DNA of 64,000 nucleotides from Pyronema omphalodes (GCA_024516155.1 JAJJXM010000010.1:868001-932000), one strand, 5' to 3'. Positions 1 to 12,535 are shown, counted from the stretch's first letter. Made by a program: numbers and translations. Notes: generated by a model from the letters alone, not told the origin.

Positions 1-363
1 GGAAGTCGGGAAAACTAGAAGTTGGCGAACTATAAGGCAGCGAGGGAATTCGACGTATATAGCTGCCGGCGCCTTGTTTCCGAGTATACTAAGAGCGGGT
101 GATGGTTGGAGGTAAATCCTGCACATTCCACTATTGACATAGAATAACTTGAAGGTAAAATAAGACGCTTGTTAATGACCTTTATTATTTTGGTCTCAAG
201 AGTTTTTCAAATATCGTCAAAACACACTTTTAAAAGTCCAAGATACTGTGCACCAAAACGCCATTCAACACACCATCCCATACCACTCCTGCTTTATCCA
301 TACCATACCACCCCTAGAAATATTCATGAGATACCAACAAAACTATTAGATAAATTCCAAACA

Positions 364-1784
364 TTATAAACTTTTGAGCTTCTCCAAAGCACTTAACAAT
401 AACCCTTCGCCGGGGTATCTTGACAATCCCCGCTCGATTATTACCACGGCCTCTTCCCGCTTCCCTCTTTGCATCATGAACTCTGCCCAACGAACATATA
501 GCTCGGGTAGGGCCTCGTTTTCTGCCTCGGCCTGCTTATAGTATTTGCTTAAGCTGGCGGAAATAGCTTTTCTGAGGACTGGGTTCAAATCCGGATTGGC
601 TCCCAACAGTGCGGTAAAGTGTTTGGTGAAAGATAGGTATAGCTCCTTCTTGTTGTCGGTCGCCGTTAACGCCGCGGCCATACCCTCGAAAGCAATCTGG
701 AGCCTGCTGGGGAAGGCATCGTCTAAGGGCTCCACGCCGAACATTCCCAATTGAACACCAAGCCACAATGCTCTTGCATTTCTCGATGAGGTATCCAACA
801 TAAACTTGACGGTATGTATAAGGAGCTTTTCGCAACATTTGACGGCGGTAAACTTCGCAAATAGGTTGTAGAACTCTTCAGCGAAAGAAAGATCGCCGGG
901 AATCTCCTTCATCGCTTGGTCGAAAATTGCAATTGCTAGAGCTCCGTTTAAGGCTGGGTTTGTGTCGACATTCTCGAGGGCCACAGTATCAAGTGATTTA
1001 TCCTTCTTCATGGTCTCAAGCTCCTCTCCAGTGACCTCTGGTAGCTTCCACATGTTCTCATCATCATCATCACCCTGGTTATCTGCCTTCTTGGCTGGCG
1101 CGTCAATCCCCAACACCTGTCGTCGAATAAACACCTTCGCAACAAATGCCATCTCCAACTTTGCGTATTCCCTCCACATGTCCTTGCTCTTGTTGCAGAA
1201 GCGAAGACCGCGCTGCATAAAACCTCTAGCCTCTGAAATATCCAAGTTGTCGTCCATAGCATGGTGTGCGGCGTAGATCCATAAGTCAGGCTTCGCAGGG
1301 TGAAGCTTCAATGCCGAAGAAAGAACCTTTGCGACAACATTGTTGGCCTTTTCCTTCTTGGCATATTCGACGTATTTCAACCACGTAGCAATATCTCCGG
1401 GGAACTTCCGAGTCGCACGGTCAAAAATAAAAAATATGCGCTTGGTTCCGTAGTGCATACGAGTACGAATTCCCATACGCTTGATACGCTTACGGTAGAG
1501 AGCGTCGAGGTTCATCTCATATTGAATATAGCGGGTAAAATCGTTAAGGGAGCAACCGGAGGCATTGATACGGTGTTCAAAGTCGGTACGCTTCTTAGTA
1601 ATGGCGGCAATTTCTTCCTGAATTGAGAATGAGCTGCTGCTCGACACGAACAAAGCAAAGCGAGTAAAGTCAATGAAGAACCAGGTGGTTAGGTACGTAC
1701 ACGAGTAAAAATCTTTTTTTTCTCGTATTCCCGCAACTCGGGCATAGACTTCTCGAGATAGAAACGCGCTTTTTCTGCGGCCAT
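364..1784 (-). CDS. UTP6: UTP6, U3 snoRNP / SSU processome component with HAT repeats
   Basis: Two exons: 1784..1701 and 1617..364. The 83-nt phase-0 intron has donor GTACGT and ends in TTCAG. The model gives 445 residues, close to yeast Utp6 (440). The start is the ATG at 1784, which opens with the family N-terminus (MAAEKARFYLE) and joins across the intron as KKIFTR-EEIAAI. A longer in-frame opening through the intron begins at 1992 but lacks this N-terminus. Visible family features are the block around RRIFFIFDRATRKFPGDI-type sequence (here KRIFFIFDRATRKFPGDIA) and tandem half-a-TPR (HAT) helical repeats, for example WLKYVEYAKKEKA and LWIYAAHHAMD. The known role of the family is a nucleolar subunit of the U3-containing SSU processome needed for 18S pre-rRNA cleavage. 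An acidic linker (DDDDEN) sits mid-protein. I am confident of the family. Confidence 0.94.
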
Positions 1785-2975
1785 GATTGCAGCTTGTGGG
1801 ACTGGTCGCGGTGGTGTTGAGGAATTTCGACGAGACGAGGGCGGGACGAGACGAGGCTCTTCGTTGGATGGAACAAAAAGTTAATTTTTTGGAATCTTGG
1901 CACGAACAAGGGCCAATGCGCATCACGCGCAAAGACACTAGATTGGGACTTACGCGCCGCGTGAGGCGCTCTCCCGCGTCGCCGGCGGCCAATGAGTTGG
2001 AAAATCCAGCCAGTCAAGAACTCACAAGTGCATTGGTTGTTATTGAAATCGGGTACACATCATACATACTGGCTAGATTTGGAATACTCTTATGTACTTG
2101 GAAAATGCATATGACTGGGAAATTCGACGAGGGGCGACATTTTACTATCTCTGAGAATGTCTATTTCAAAGAGTGCGCTCCGTACATGCCTTCATCGATT
2201 AACCAGAAATCCGTCGATAATCTGACTTACTTCTCAATAATATCCACTGAATTTTACTATAGAGGGATATATCGGTTCAAGTACAACAGGCTCACAATGC
2301 ACATAGGTTCACTGAACATGACTCATATGAGTTGAGTGTGCCGAGCTGAACAAAAAAGCATGTATTCATGGTCTACGTAGATAGTTCTTTGCCGCATTGA
2401 CTCAGACACACCGTAGCTTGACGTGAAATGAGCATAACGTTAGGACGCTTATGGGTGATCGCTTTCGTGTGATGCAGGGACGGGACTTCGAGATGACTTG
2501 CAGAGCCCTACAGCTTCTCAATGGTAGAGAGCTTGCGCAAAGGTCTACGTCATACACGTCGACACGAATTTTGGTGCAGCACAGCTTCTCTAACATCTTC
2601 AGGAGCTGAGCTTGTTGTTCAAATTTAAGCCATGTACCAAACTCTGCTTAACATCTCTCTGTCGTACGCTCGCCTGAGTTCTTTCCAAGCCTCTTATGCA
2701 CTTTCCCACGGCTTCCGTTCACCAGGAGTCACGCGATCAAATGACGATTTCCAAATCTTCATCAAAACCATGGGTGCCCGTAAAAAAAAATTGATCCCAT
2801 TGCAGAAAAAAAGAAATTGAGAAGAAGGCGTTTATTTCGTCTCCTCCCAATTTAGACACCGTGTTTTTAGCCCACCATACTCCGTTTTCCCAAATCATTG
2901 AAAATCCGCCATTTTGCCGAAAAATTGTTCGATAAGATGTCGGATAGGAACGAGAAAAGAACGAAAGCGATACGT
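1785..2975. other. Intergenic between UTP6 and eL39
   Basis: This stretch holds the UTP6 upstream region on its left side and the 3' flank of eL39 on its right. A 182-codon opening on the + strand at 1787..2335 overlaps the UTP6 5' region. It has no recognisable domain and mixed composition, so I treat it as chance. I see no RNA gene or element. Confidence 0.5.
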
Positions 2976-3255
2976 TTAGATACCGAGGCGGGTCTTGCGC
3001 CAGTGGCGACGCTTGGCGTTGTAACTACAGATTATTAGCTTCCTGATTTATGGAGAGCTCGCTGAGTCGTTCGAGGTAACATACCGGATGGTGTTACCGG
3101 TGCGAAGACGGATCCACTGGGGAATGGGGCGGTTCTGCTTCTGAGCTTTGGCGAGCTTCACCTTGGTGCGGAAGGACTTCTGGGACTATTCATTGAATCT
3201 GCACGTTAGCATTTTTAAATGCCGTGAATTTCGAAATGGTAGGGCGTACCGGCAT
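2976..3255 (-). CDS. RPL39: 60S ribosomal protein eL39
   Basis: Three exons, 3255..3250 (only ATG CCG), 3185..3085 and 3024..2976, total 156 nt or 51 residues, the exact family length. The translation begins [17 protein letters not shown], continues through [17 protein letters not shown], and ends with [14 protein letters not shown]. This is the very conserved basic eL39 protein that lines the peptide exit tunnel. Introns use GTACGC..TAG and GTATGT..GTAG. The gene was too short and too interrupted to appear as an open frame. It is divergent from eS17, 514 bp away, which suggests shared regulation of two ribosomal-protein genes. The start is fixed by the two-codon first exon typical of RP genes. 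Confidence 0.95.
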
Positions 3256-3614
3256 GGCTGCGACGTGTATGGGCTCGTTACGGTGGGTCGGAGTGTCTTC
3301 GTAGTCGTTAGGTAGGTTTTGGGGGTTGTGCTCTGGGATTCCGACTAGTGCGAAAGAGATTGTGCGATTTCCCAGTTAGCGCAAAGGGCCAGCCCTAAGC
3401 AGTCAACGAATGGTTACCCGGGACAAATATCGGTGCTTAACGGAATGGCACAATTGTGGAGAGAATAATGGGTCAAAACCAGCAATAATTTGGGAAACTA
3501 TTTCTATAGTATGAATTTATCAATATCAACTGCGTATATCAAAATTACATTGGCTCCAGCCGCTCAAACGAGGTCGGGTAACTGTAACCGCTTCGAAACC
3601 AGACATGTTAAAAG

Positions 3615-3622
3615 CAGTCACA
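3615..3622 (+). promoter_or_regulatory. Homol-D-like box (CAGTCACA) in the shared RP promoter
   Basis: The octamer CAGTCACA lies between eL39 (starts 3255, -) and eS17 (starts 3770, +), 148 bp upstream of the eS17 ATG. It is an exact match to the Homol-D element known as a TATA-substitute in fission yeast ribosomal-protein promoters. I do not see a Homol-E partner (AGGGTAGGGT) close by. An octamer of this kind is expected about once per 33 kb per strand by chance, so location is the main support. Confidence 0.45.
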
Positions 3623-3769
3623 CATTTTAGGGCTGAGACTAGCGCACACACAGCAGCGCGAGATTGCAGATGATCTAACCCAAGCGAAAGCAACTATTCC
3701 AGCTCGTGAAGCAGTCGACCCGGTACCTAACGTTAATTTTCCCACGACAACTCCAACAACACCGACAAA

Positions 3770-4335
3770 ATGGGACGCGGTACGTCTACGATGATTACGA
3801 CCGGGCTACACCAGCGCGGGTCTCCTCTCTTTGAGATGTGGGGCTAATACGCGTTTTACAGTTAGAACCAAGACCGTTAAGAAGTCCGCCAAGGTCATCA
3901 TTGAGCGTTACTACCCCAAGTTGACCCTCGACTTCGAGACCAACAAGCGCATCTGTGATGAGATCGCCATCATCGCTTCCAAGCGTCTCCGCAACAAGGT
4001 TTGTAGAGCTCAGGTTACGAGTGGTTTGGAGGTTAACTTAAGATTAGATTGCCGGATACACCACCCACTTGATGAAGCGCATCCAGCGTGGACCCGTCCG
4101 TGGTATCTCCTTCAAGCTTCAGGAGGAGGAGCGTGAGCGCAAGGACCAGTACGTTCCTGAGATCTCCGCTCTCGACTACCAGAACAACACCGACTCTGGA
4201 TCCCTCGAGGTCGACGCCGACACCAAGGACATGCTTAAGTCCCTCGGATTCGACGCCATCCCCGTCAACGTCGTCACCGTCTCCCAGCAGCAGGAGCAGG
4301 GCAACCGCCGCTTCCGCGGAAACCGCCGCGACTAA
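3770..4335 (+). CDS. RPS17: 40S ribosomal protein eS17
   Basis: Three exons, 3770..3779, 3862..3998 and 4048..4335, giving 144 residues. The first exon carries only MGR plus one base, a common RP layout. Joined exons read [21 protein letters not shown], then the block [19 protein letters not shown], and after intron 2 [21 protein letters not shown]. These are diagnostic for eS17, which sits in the head of the small subunit. The C-terminal tail is RRFRGNRRD. Introns have donors GTACGT and GTTTGT and acceptors ACAG and TTAG. It is head-to-head with eL39. Length agrees with the family (about 135-145). Confidence 0.96.
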
Positions 4336-7149
4336 ATGTCTGGTGGTGCTTTGTAGTTGTCAAATAAACAAAAGTTTCTTCTGGGGCTCAATCGGCGTTA
4401 AGGATTTGCATAATGGAACTTTTGTTTCTGTTTTGGTTTTCATGTTTGGGTGATTTTCTGTGATTCGTCAACTATTGGGTCGATGTCGAATGTGTGCGCT
4501 AGTCACGTGAACGCATATTGGCTGAAATTCATCTACTCGCTCAGGCTTTCTATGGACTCATCAATTCCGCTCGCGCCCAAGATTCACCCGAAACCTGAAC
4601 ATTTGCGGTATCTAATGTCCTGATCCCTTGAGTAGGCGCTCGTCTTCAAAATTCTGCAGCAATCTGAGAAACGTTTCCTTGTAATTCTTCATTTGACTGT
4701 CGCGTTGCCTGCTGTGACCCCTTTTCAAGTCCAATTAGCGGTCGATCCAGACTCCGTCGCCCGTCGTGCTTCCTTAGGTAGCCATAGTCTGTGGGGTTTG
4801 CGGTCTGGGTCGCCAAACTGTAGTGCCGGAGGAGCCCGCAGTTCGCTAGAATAGGTTTTTTCGTTACCAACCCGACCACCAATCCCCAGATTTTCCATCG
4901 CTCGTAGCTCGTCGCATAACCACAGACTTGTTTGGTGGTACGGGAAGTAGAAAAATAGGTGTGAGCAGTAAGTATGGTTGATATCTGATCCTCCACTACT
5001 CCATTTAACACCTGCCACCTACCGCAGAACGGGTATTGAACAAACTGATTAGCGATTTGCCGGTGATTTCTATGTAGAGCAAGCATTAGGCAGGTTCCGC
5101 TCTCGAGAAAAGGATCAGGTTCAGTCTTCATTTCCCAGAGTTTCGAATATGCATATCACATTTGATGAATCAGCCCCTTCTCCCTTAGTTTGATCAACAG
5201 ATCCTGCGATGCGGTACAAGCTAAGACTTAAGGAATAAGAATTGAACGTATGCCTTTTTTGGAGGGCGGGTCCTATCTGTTCGTTCGGTATGGGTGACTT
5301 GCACGAGCACTGTGCACGCGATATCTCATGTCCCTCCTGCTACTCGCGTGCATGGTGTCGTAGTGTCATCAGACCGTAATTTTTTTGTCCTACAGCGAAT
5401 TTCACTTTCATGGTCGTTTGGATTCTGTGAATAGAACACTTCGATAACCTTATTTTCCGACGATGTATAATTTTTTTTTTTCCTAAGGCCCTCAGTTATT
5501 CCACTTCAACTGTCGTGAGGCTTTTGTGCTGCTGCTCTATCACCTCACTTCTCTTCCTCGAAAACGGTGAAGATGCTTACTATTCACTCTACAAATCATC
5601 TCAGACACTAATCTCGCTATGTTTAATACATCTCATACATAAAGTTTTTCCCCAATGAATACCAACTTCCCCATGTCGCGGACAACCGGAATTCATTATG
5701 CGACTCGGTATTTGCAATCCATGGAACCGAGCCACCAACCACTATCCCAGCAAATTACAGCTGTTTGATTGGTGACGAATATGTGCGATGTTCAGCGAGA
5801 AGAGCCAATTTGTTCCTCTAGACTGAAGTTTAAAGCCTCAGACACACCGGGGTAAACTACGATTAGTATCGTCACGATAAATAAAGTAACGCATCGAGAT
5901 ACATACTTGCTTTGTATGTAGATGAGATATAGGATATGTATCTAAAGTCTCTAGAGTCTTTAGTTCAAACGGCGGCGTTGAATTAAGCGAATTTGTTTTT
6001 TACTTTCCTAGGGACTACGGAATCTTGTTTGCCTAAATAATTAACCCTAAATATGATAGCCAATGGCTTGATCCTACAGTTTGAACATCACTACGTATGC
6101 AGATTGTAGAAGATTGCAAGGGCCTGTTGATGTTTTTAAAATATCTTATTTTTTTCCAAAACTTCTGACGGACTTTTACCACGAGGAACACCGTATTTTC
6201 TCCTAGAAATCCCGGTAAACTCTTACTTGACGTAAGATATTACTTTCTCCCAAAACTCCATGCAAACTCTCACTTCAGAAACATCATACTCTCTCCTGGA
6301 ACCTCCGGCCTTATCAATGTCTCACGGTCAACCAGAGACTTTTTCGCCGCGAGAACCTGCCTTTGTAAGCCCTTAGCTTACGAGTATTAGCCACCTTGGG
6401 AACCATTGAATCCCAACTTCCTCCTCTGACATCCCGGCTCCCCACTACACCCCCCCTCCCCTCCCCCCATCCCCCGGACCTCCCCAGCACTAGGCATATT
6501 TGGAGTGGGTAGCATCACACCCTCTCTCGCCAGAGATCACCCAGCATAACCATACCCTCCCTCAGCAGACAAACTTCCACTATTCGCAGGTCCGCGTCCA
6601 CCTTGATCGATCATCCACCTTCCCTGGCTAAGATACCCTACTTTGAATCCCCAGCCTCTCAGCCCCGTCACAAATCCCACCCACCGCTGCGGGCTTTACA
6701 AGTTACCAGGGCTTTATTACGATGTGTTTGATACTCTAGTACTCTTTGATACTCTTTGAATGCTCCCTGATACGCCGTCGATACCGGTGACACGGTAACC
6801 TACTACACTCAACCCGCCTTACCATTGGAAGCAGAAAGCACTTGACGACCATCCTTTTTCGGCGCCTCGAGGAAGCCTAGCGAAACCTTAGTAATTGAAG
6901 CCTAACTTGGCACCCACAGCGAAGGCGGTAAATAAAAGCACTGCAATCTGCTTGTTTTTAGCTTTTGCTTGTGCGTGATCGACGTTCTTACTTCAATCCC
7001 CGGATCCTCAATTTTTAAGATTCAGTTTCTCTCTGCGCCTACAAAACTTCGAATCCCGATACCCTACAAACCCGCTCATGTTCCCACCCGCCATCGGGGC
7101 ATCAATAAGGGTGCCACCATAACCTAAAAAGCGAGTCTAATACCAAATA
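4336..7149. other. 2.8-kb intergenic stretch, no gene recognised
   Basis: The left edge is the eS17 3' UTR. The longest open frame (161 codons, - strand, 4646..5131) has no recognisable motif, no plausible exon partners and ordinary composition, so I leave it out. C-rich, pyrimidine-heavy sequence around 6440-6485 is low complexity. The last ~150 bp are the upstream region of the rhodopsin-domain gene. Confidence 0.5.
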
Positions 7150-8420
7150 ATGGACACCCCCTCGGACGAAGGAACCGGAATTTTTTCCCAGTATTACACA
7201 CCACCAGCACCAAGAACTTTCGAACAGAACATTCCAACACTACTAGTAATCTATTGGTGTACTGGATGTTGTGTTGTTATTATTCTGTTGCGATTATGTG
7301 GAAGATATATCCGTGTCTCGACATTGTATAGAGACGATGTTTGGATGTTCACCACCATTGTTCCACTTATCGCATACCAGGCTTTTGCGCATGTGGTGTT
7401 GAAGTATGGGACCAATAACGTATCTGGAATCGGGGCGATGGATCAAATAGAGCTCAAGAGGCGAAGGATAGGGAGCATATTGGTATTGGGTGCGAGGGTA
7501 TCATATGCAGCCTAGTAAGTGTCACCTCATCTCAACGAAGCCCAGCGGCGCCAGAGAAGCCCAATTAACCATCCACCAGTATCTTCGCACAGAAATTCTG
7601 CATTACCGCCTTCTACGCTCGTCTAACCGTTCACTTCTGGGAGCGCCGCTACGCAATCGGTCTTAAAATCCTGCGATACTTCCTGCTTCTAACATTCATC
7701 GGCTACATCCTCTCTATCTTCATTGCCTGTCCAAGCAAGAAACTTTGGCAGGTGACTCCCGACCCCGGTCCAGAATGCCGCGTCAACTTCACCTCCCTAC
7801 TTACAAGCGCAACCGTAAGTATAGTGGTAGACATAGCATTAATTCTAAGCCCGATCCCGGCTATCTTGAGATCTCATTACAAAACTAGAAAAAAGATCCG
7901 GCTTATTTTTACGGTTTTTTCGTTACCGGTTTTCTCGATAGCTTTCACAGGATATCGAGTCCCAACGGTTATTCTTCAACATGGATCCCAACAATTCAGA
8001 TCCTTGTTAGAGGCGGTGGATATACTGGTTAGCACCATTGTGGCGAATGCAATTATTATAAATGGTTTTGCGAGAGGAAAGGGGGTGAAGAAAAGAAAAC
8101 CTTCTGGAGATAGAGGTGCGGACTTGGGGGAAAATGGGGGGATTAGAAGGGCATATTGGGGAAGTGATGATGATTTGGTTAGGAGTGTAGGAGGAGGAAG
8201 AGTCCCGGGTATTGCTCCGGTACAAAAGGGGTATGGATATGCTAGAGAAGAGGGAGAGGAGTTTCAGGGGTATTTTGCGACAGAGACGGTGCCAATTTTT
8301 AGACCTACGACTGGAAACCGGATGTGGAGGGCCGATACTGAAGGGAATACGCTGGAGAGGATTGAGACACCGCCGAGTCCAAGGCAGGTAGTTATGGAAC
8401 CGGCACATCTAAGGACTTGA
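7150..8420 (+). CDS. Fungal rhodopsin-domain integral membrane protein
   Basis: Two exons, 7150..7514 and 7580..8420, give 401 residues. The 65-nt intron runs GTAAGT..CCAG, and the join restores AYIFAQKFCITAFYARL. Several hydrophobic helices are visible: residues ~30-50 (LLVIYWCTGCCVVIILLRL), ~62-80, ~98-120, ~140-165 (ILRYFLLLTFIGYILSIF), ~190-210, ~225-245, and a seventh near VDILVSTIVANAIIINGF. Conserved marks of the fungal rhodopsin-domain family (Pfam Rhodopsin_dom type) include RDDVWM after TM2 and the C..F.....C-type loop PSKKLW..TPDPGPEC. The C-terminal ~110 residues are soluble, Gly/Arg-rich and poorly conserved. The family is expanded in Pezizomycotina and mostly uncharacterised; ligand and role are unknown. 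It is not a retinal opsin: I see no Schiff-base lysine motif. Confidence 0.82.
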
Positions 8421-10940
8421 AAAAGGGGTTGTAGTGGCAGTGGCCAGAGGGGGTGGGGGGAATTAGAGGAGAATGGTGGATGATTGAACCATCACCGCAG
8501 TACAATTGCGGGCCAAAAGAAATAACGGCTTGCTTTCTTTCTTTCGCTTTCATTTGTTTATTCCAGGGTTTCAGGGACACTACTTTTTGGCCTCGGGGAG
8601 TTATGGATCTGGGATGGAGTTTTGGTTGTTTTTTTTGGCAGGGTGTTCACTGTTTACTGTTTTTTTTTTTTGTTTCGAATCGTTGTGGGCTGGATCCGGA
8701 AATATCTTGTACAATATCACATACTACATGACATGCTACATAAAGTGTAATCACAATACATGAAAATACATGAGAATCAATATTTGAAGTTTGAAAATAT
8801 GGATTTTCGTTAGCTACCAGCTTCATGAGATTCGGTTGGGCATAGTGATCGCGACATGTTTTGTGTAAGCCCTAAGCCTTCGACCGTTTCCGGCGATTTG
8901 GGGTTTCTTTTTGTTTTTTTTTTAGCTTACCTTGCTTACTTACTTCCTGACTTCCTTGCCTTATGCTGAACAACGAACAGCGAACAGCGAACAATAAACA
9001 GCGAACAACAAAGCCTAAGGCAGACTCCTGACTGCTGGAAGCTGGCATATATCACCTGTAACCCACATATATTCCCAGGAACCCCGTATACGGGATTTTC
9101 AGGTCTTACATAAGACGGCCCGTAAATCTCGATTTCGATTTCGATTTCGTACAGCTGTTGCAGTTGTCATGTCAGATGGATCATGGCTATGTACGGAGGA
9201 AAAGATTCCTTGTTTACTGATATCCGCGTTCGATACTACTATATTGCTTGCTTGCTGGCTTGATATATATTCTGGAACTTTTTATGGGGAGTTGGGAAGC
9301 TTTGGAAGAACCCCTCGGAGTTCTTGGAATGTCGCTGTGTTTGGGTTGATACATTGGTAGGGCTGGAGCTTTGGGGGGTGAGGAATGCTGTAGATGCAGC
9401 AAGAAAGTGGCTGGTGCGTGCAGAAAGAAATCGAATGGTGAATATGTATAGGAATGATTGGCGAGGTTGATACGAAGTATCTATAGATCCTGTAAAGTAC
9501 CTGAGATGAGGTTGGTCGATGAAGTTGCTCGTGTGCTTCTGTGCTCCTGCAGTATGCTGAATCTTTGCTGATCATCAGCTTATTTTCGGTTTTGAGATGC
9601 ATCATCCCGGCAGAGAGGGGGTTGATATAAATGAAACTGGGGATGGTGATAAAAGGTACGGGGTGTTTCGGGTTTATCATGGGATGTATATTTAGATGTA
9701 GATAGAGTATGTAAAGGTTGCGGATAGGGAATATGTATATGGCAGAAAGAACCTTGATGGAGATCAATCTCGTTAGAGACGTCATAATGCACCAGATATC
9801 GCCTATTTTTTTTGTTGGAAAAAGAAATGTTCTCAGAAGATGGGATTTGGGAAATAGGCTCGGGGTTGGGAAATGGGTTCAAGAAGCTCAGCCCTGTTGT
9901 GGCTGGGCGATTGATGAAACAAACAAGTGTAAAATAAAATAACATAAGGAATACCTTAAAGGACAAAGATACCGCAGAAATCTACTTGTAATTCATACTC
10001 ATGTGTGACCATAAACCTACGACAATTCCAATAAAAGAAACCAATGAATCGTCAATCACATATCTACGGCTACCGGATTTTTACTGACCCACTGTCCTAT
10101 TAAACACTCGACAGCTAGTTTAAAATTTCGTTTCCATATGCTGAATAGTTTCGTGGCGTGAGTGCTGTATCAGTCGTACAAGTTTCAAATATATTTTTAC
10201 TGTACTGCGACTTGTTCTAAGTGAAGATAATTCAATTTCAAGAAGAATCTAGTTTGCATTACCTCATCAAAACAGGAACCCCCGTATTTTGTATGCCCAT
10301 CTCCCGTTTTATGCCTGCCAATATTTCAATCAGAATCCAGCACAGGGTCCAGTGACACTCGTATAATTTATCGCGCCACAATTTCGCAATTTCGTAATCT
10401 GGGGTTTGCCTGCATAAATATTCCAGAAGCTCTCTGGACCCCTTGTAGCTGGCTATAAACCCTAAACCGTACTTTTGGGACTAGCCGGTAATATCCTAGA
10501 CCTGCCATTCGTCGCGCAAAGCTCAAGTCGCCCTAACAATTGAAGCAGACGCGACACACGGAAAGCTCGAGACACAACCACTCAATTTTAAACCAACACC
10601 ACACACGGCTTCAACTGAACTGTCAACCAAGCCTCGCTTGCCGATTTTCTTCCAGCTTCCAGCTTCCACGTATTCAGATTCGCTTACCGCTATACGCCTG
10701 TCGAAGTAAACTCCTCGCCCACACTTTGTCCACATTTTGCCCGCAATTTTCTCAACCACACCGTCAGTCTTTGTTACAACATCATTCACTCACCGCATAA
10801 CTTGCCCTCAAAACTGTTACATCTACATACACAAACAAACTACTAGTAGTCTTTGACTACCGCAACTTCAGCAACCTTAGCAACCTCTCTACCTCAGTAA
10901 CCGCAACACCAAAGCCACTCAACACACCCAACCACCCACC
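8421..10940. other. 2.5-kb intergenic stretch incl. TFIIE beta 5' region
   Basis: No gene is supportable. Small openings (60-170 codons) are low-complexity Pro/Ile/His-rich shadows. A short (TTTCGA)n run is at ~9128-9150 and 'aacagcga'-type repeats are at ~8970-9010. The segment from about 10,500 is CA-rich leader-like sequence preceding the TFIIE beta ATG. Confidence 0.5.
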
Positions 10941-11786
10941 ATGTCTCTCAACCGCGATCGAGAGGCCTTCAAAAAGTCCGTCGCCAATGCTGCTGACCTC
11001 TTCCCATCTCGACCCAAGCCGATCCCTGCCGCCGCGGCTCCTCCTCCCCCTCCGCCTACCATGACCGTTAAACGCAAGCGCCAAGTTGCTACGCCCGCAA
11101 CACCTTCTGCCGTCGTTTACTCTCAACCCGCAACTACTAGTCTTGGAGCGCAACACATTATGACCCAAGTGGTGCACGCTCAGCAATATCTTAAAGAAAA
11201 AGAGCGCCCCTTGAGACCGCACGAAGTTGCGAGTTATTTGTCCATCCATGTTTCGAGCGAGGTTTTCACGGTCTTGAAGGAAAATAAGAATCCTAGGATC
11301 TATTATGATGCGGTTAATGATACCTTAGAGTTCAGGCCTTTGCATAATATTAGGTCGCCTACGGATTTGTTGGCATTTTTGCAGAGGCAGACGACGGCCC
11401 AGGGATTGCCGGTTAAGGAGTTGAAAGAAGGATGGGCGGGTGCTTTGGATGCGATTGATACTTTGGAGGAGGCTGGGGATATTTTGGTTATCAGGACAAA
11501 GAAGGAGAATTTGCCCAGAATGGTATGGGGAAATGATAAAACGCTTTTTTGTGAGGTTGATGAAGAGTTCAAGAATCTTTGGCATGGAATCAAGATACCT
11601 CCGGCTGCAGAAATTGTCGGAGAGTTGGAGTCCATGGGACTAAAACCTGCGAGCGTTGACCCTAGCAGTGTCAAGGTCGAGCAGAAGAAAACACAGAAGA
11701 GAAAGAGGGCGGTTAATAGACGCGGTAAGGTGTCTAACGTCCACATGAATGGTATTCTTAAGGATTCGAAGGATTTGAGAAAGTAA
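10941..11786 (+). CDS. TFA2: Transcription initiation factor IIE subunit beta
   Basis: Single exon, 281 residues, comparable with fungal TFIIE beta (about 280-330). The N-terminus begins MSLNRDREAFKKSVANAA, followed by a Pro-rich linker and a basic KRKRQ. The winged-helix core is visible as HIMTQVVHAQQYLKEKERPL, LRPHEVASYLSI, and NPRIYYDAVNDTLEFRPLHNI. A second winged helix includes LKEGWAGALDAIDTLEEAGDILV. The C-terminus carries the KKTQKRKRAVNRRGKVSNVHM basic tail and ends DLRK. TFIIE beta pairs with TFIIE alpha to recruit TFIIH to the pre-initiation complex in the nucleus. The start ATG follows 'ccacc' and gives the family N-terminus. The upstream 150 bp are pyrimidine/CA-rich, typical of a fungal leader. 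Confidence 0.93.
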   Translation: MSLNRDREAFKKSVANAADLFPSRPKPIPAAAAPPPPPPTMTVKRKRQVATPATPSAVVYSQPATTSLGAQHIMTQVVHAQQYLKEKERPLRPHEVASYLSIHVSSEVFTVLKENKNPRIYYDAVNDTLEFRPLHNIRSPTDLLAFLQRQTTAQGLPVKELKEGWAGALDAIDTLEEAGDILVIRTKKENLPRMVWGNDKTLFCEVDEEFKNLWHGIKIPPAAEIVGELESMGLKPASVDPSSVKVEQKKTQKRKRAVNRRGKVSNVHMNGILKDSKDLRK

Positions 11787-12535
11787 TGGGTGATTGGGGC
11801 TAGTCTTAGAGGTCGATTCGAGGATTGGAGGTAGAACAATTTGCATTGCATGGAGTAATGTTCGCTGGCTATGATTCGAATAAGTAAATGAAAGGGAAAT
11901 CCGGGGTGGTAATTTTGACAATAAAAGATGCTTCGAGGATTTTCATGTACAGTATACATTAGAGTTAGCAGAATTAAGCAGTCTGCACAAGTTTCACAAC
12001 AAAAATGCGGTTTATCGTACGCAGCTTTCCCGAGTGCAATACCGTAGATTTATGATTGGACGTTTTTTTAAGCTTAACAGAATTAACGGCTTCCAACCAA
12101 GCGAGTCGTCGCTACTTCACAGCTTGCATCTAGACTCGAATTTCGTTGAATTAGGCCAATTATGATCGTGTCCAAGGATTCGTCATTCAATCTAATCTGA
12201 TAAGATTAGCCTTCGCGAGCATGGATTGGCTTAGCGGCGAGGGCAACTTGCTGGGGGAGCAATTCGGCATCACACACGCTGTCCTCATCTCCGTCGAGTC
12301 AATCATTAACACCGTATTTCTCTGATAACGATTTACAAGTCGACTTAAGAATCTTACCTCAAGAAAATCAGCGTTTTAATCTGTTAGCCCTGAGAGGGCC
12401 ATTTATCGACTGTCGGATTCACCGATTCCATCTTACTGCTGAGTACCTTGCTTCGACTAAGGTCCACCTACTGCTACCACCGCTCCAACTGTCCCTTCCA
12501 TCTCCCACATTTTTCAAAAACAACACATACACATA
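11787..12535. other. Intergenic between TFIIE beta and SEC24
   Basis: 749 bp containing the TFIIE beta 3' flank and the SEC24 promoter/leader. The last ~60 bp before the SEC24 ATG are a CA-rich leader (acaacacatacacata). No RNA or repeat was recognised. Confidence 0.5.

Noticed and set aside
1785..1992. Longer UTP6 N-terminus starting at 1992
   Set aside because: It reads through the real intron and lacks the conserved MAxEKARFYLE start given by the ATG at 1784.
1785..2335. 182-codon + strand frame beside UTP6
   Set aside because: Overlaps the UTP6 5' region; no motif.
4646..5131. 161-codon frame on the - strand
   Set aside because: No recognisable motif or signal, and no credible flanking exons.
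9282..9966. Overlapping 128- and 167-codon frames on the - strand
   Set aside because: Ile/Pro/His-rich, low complexity, no motif; look like chance openings.
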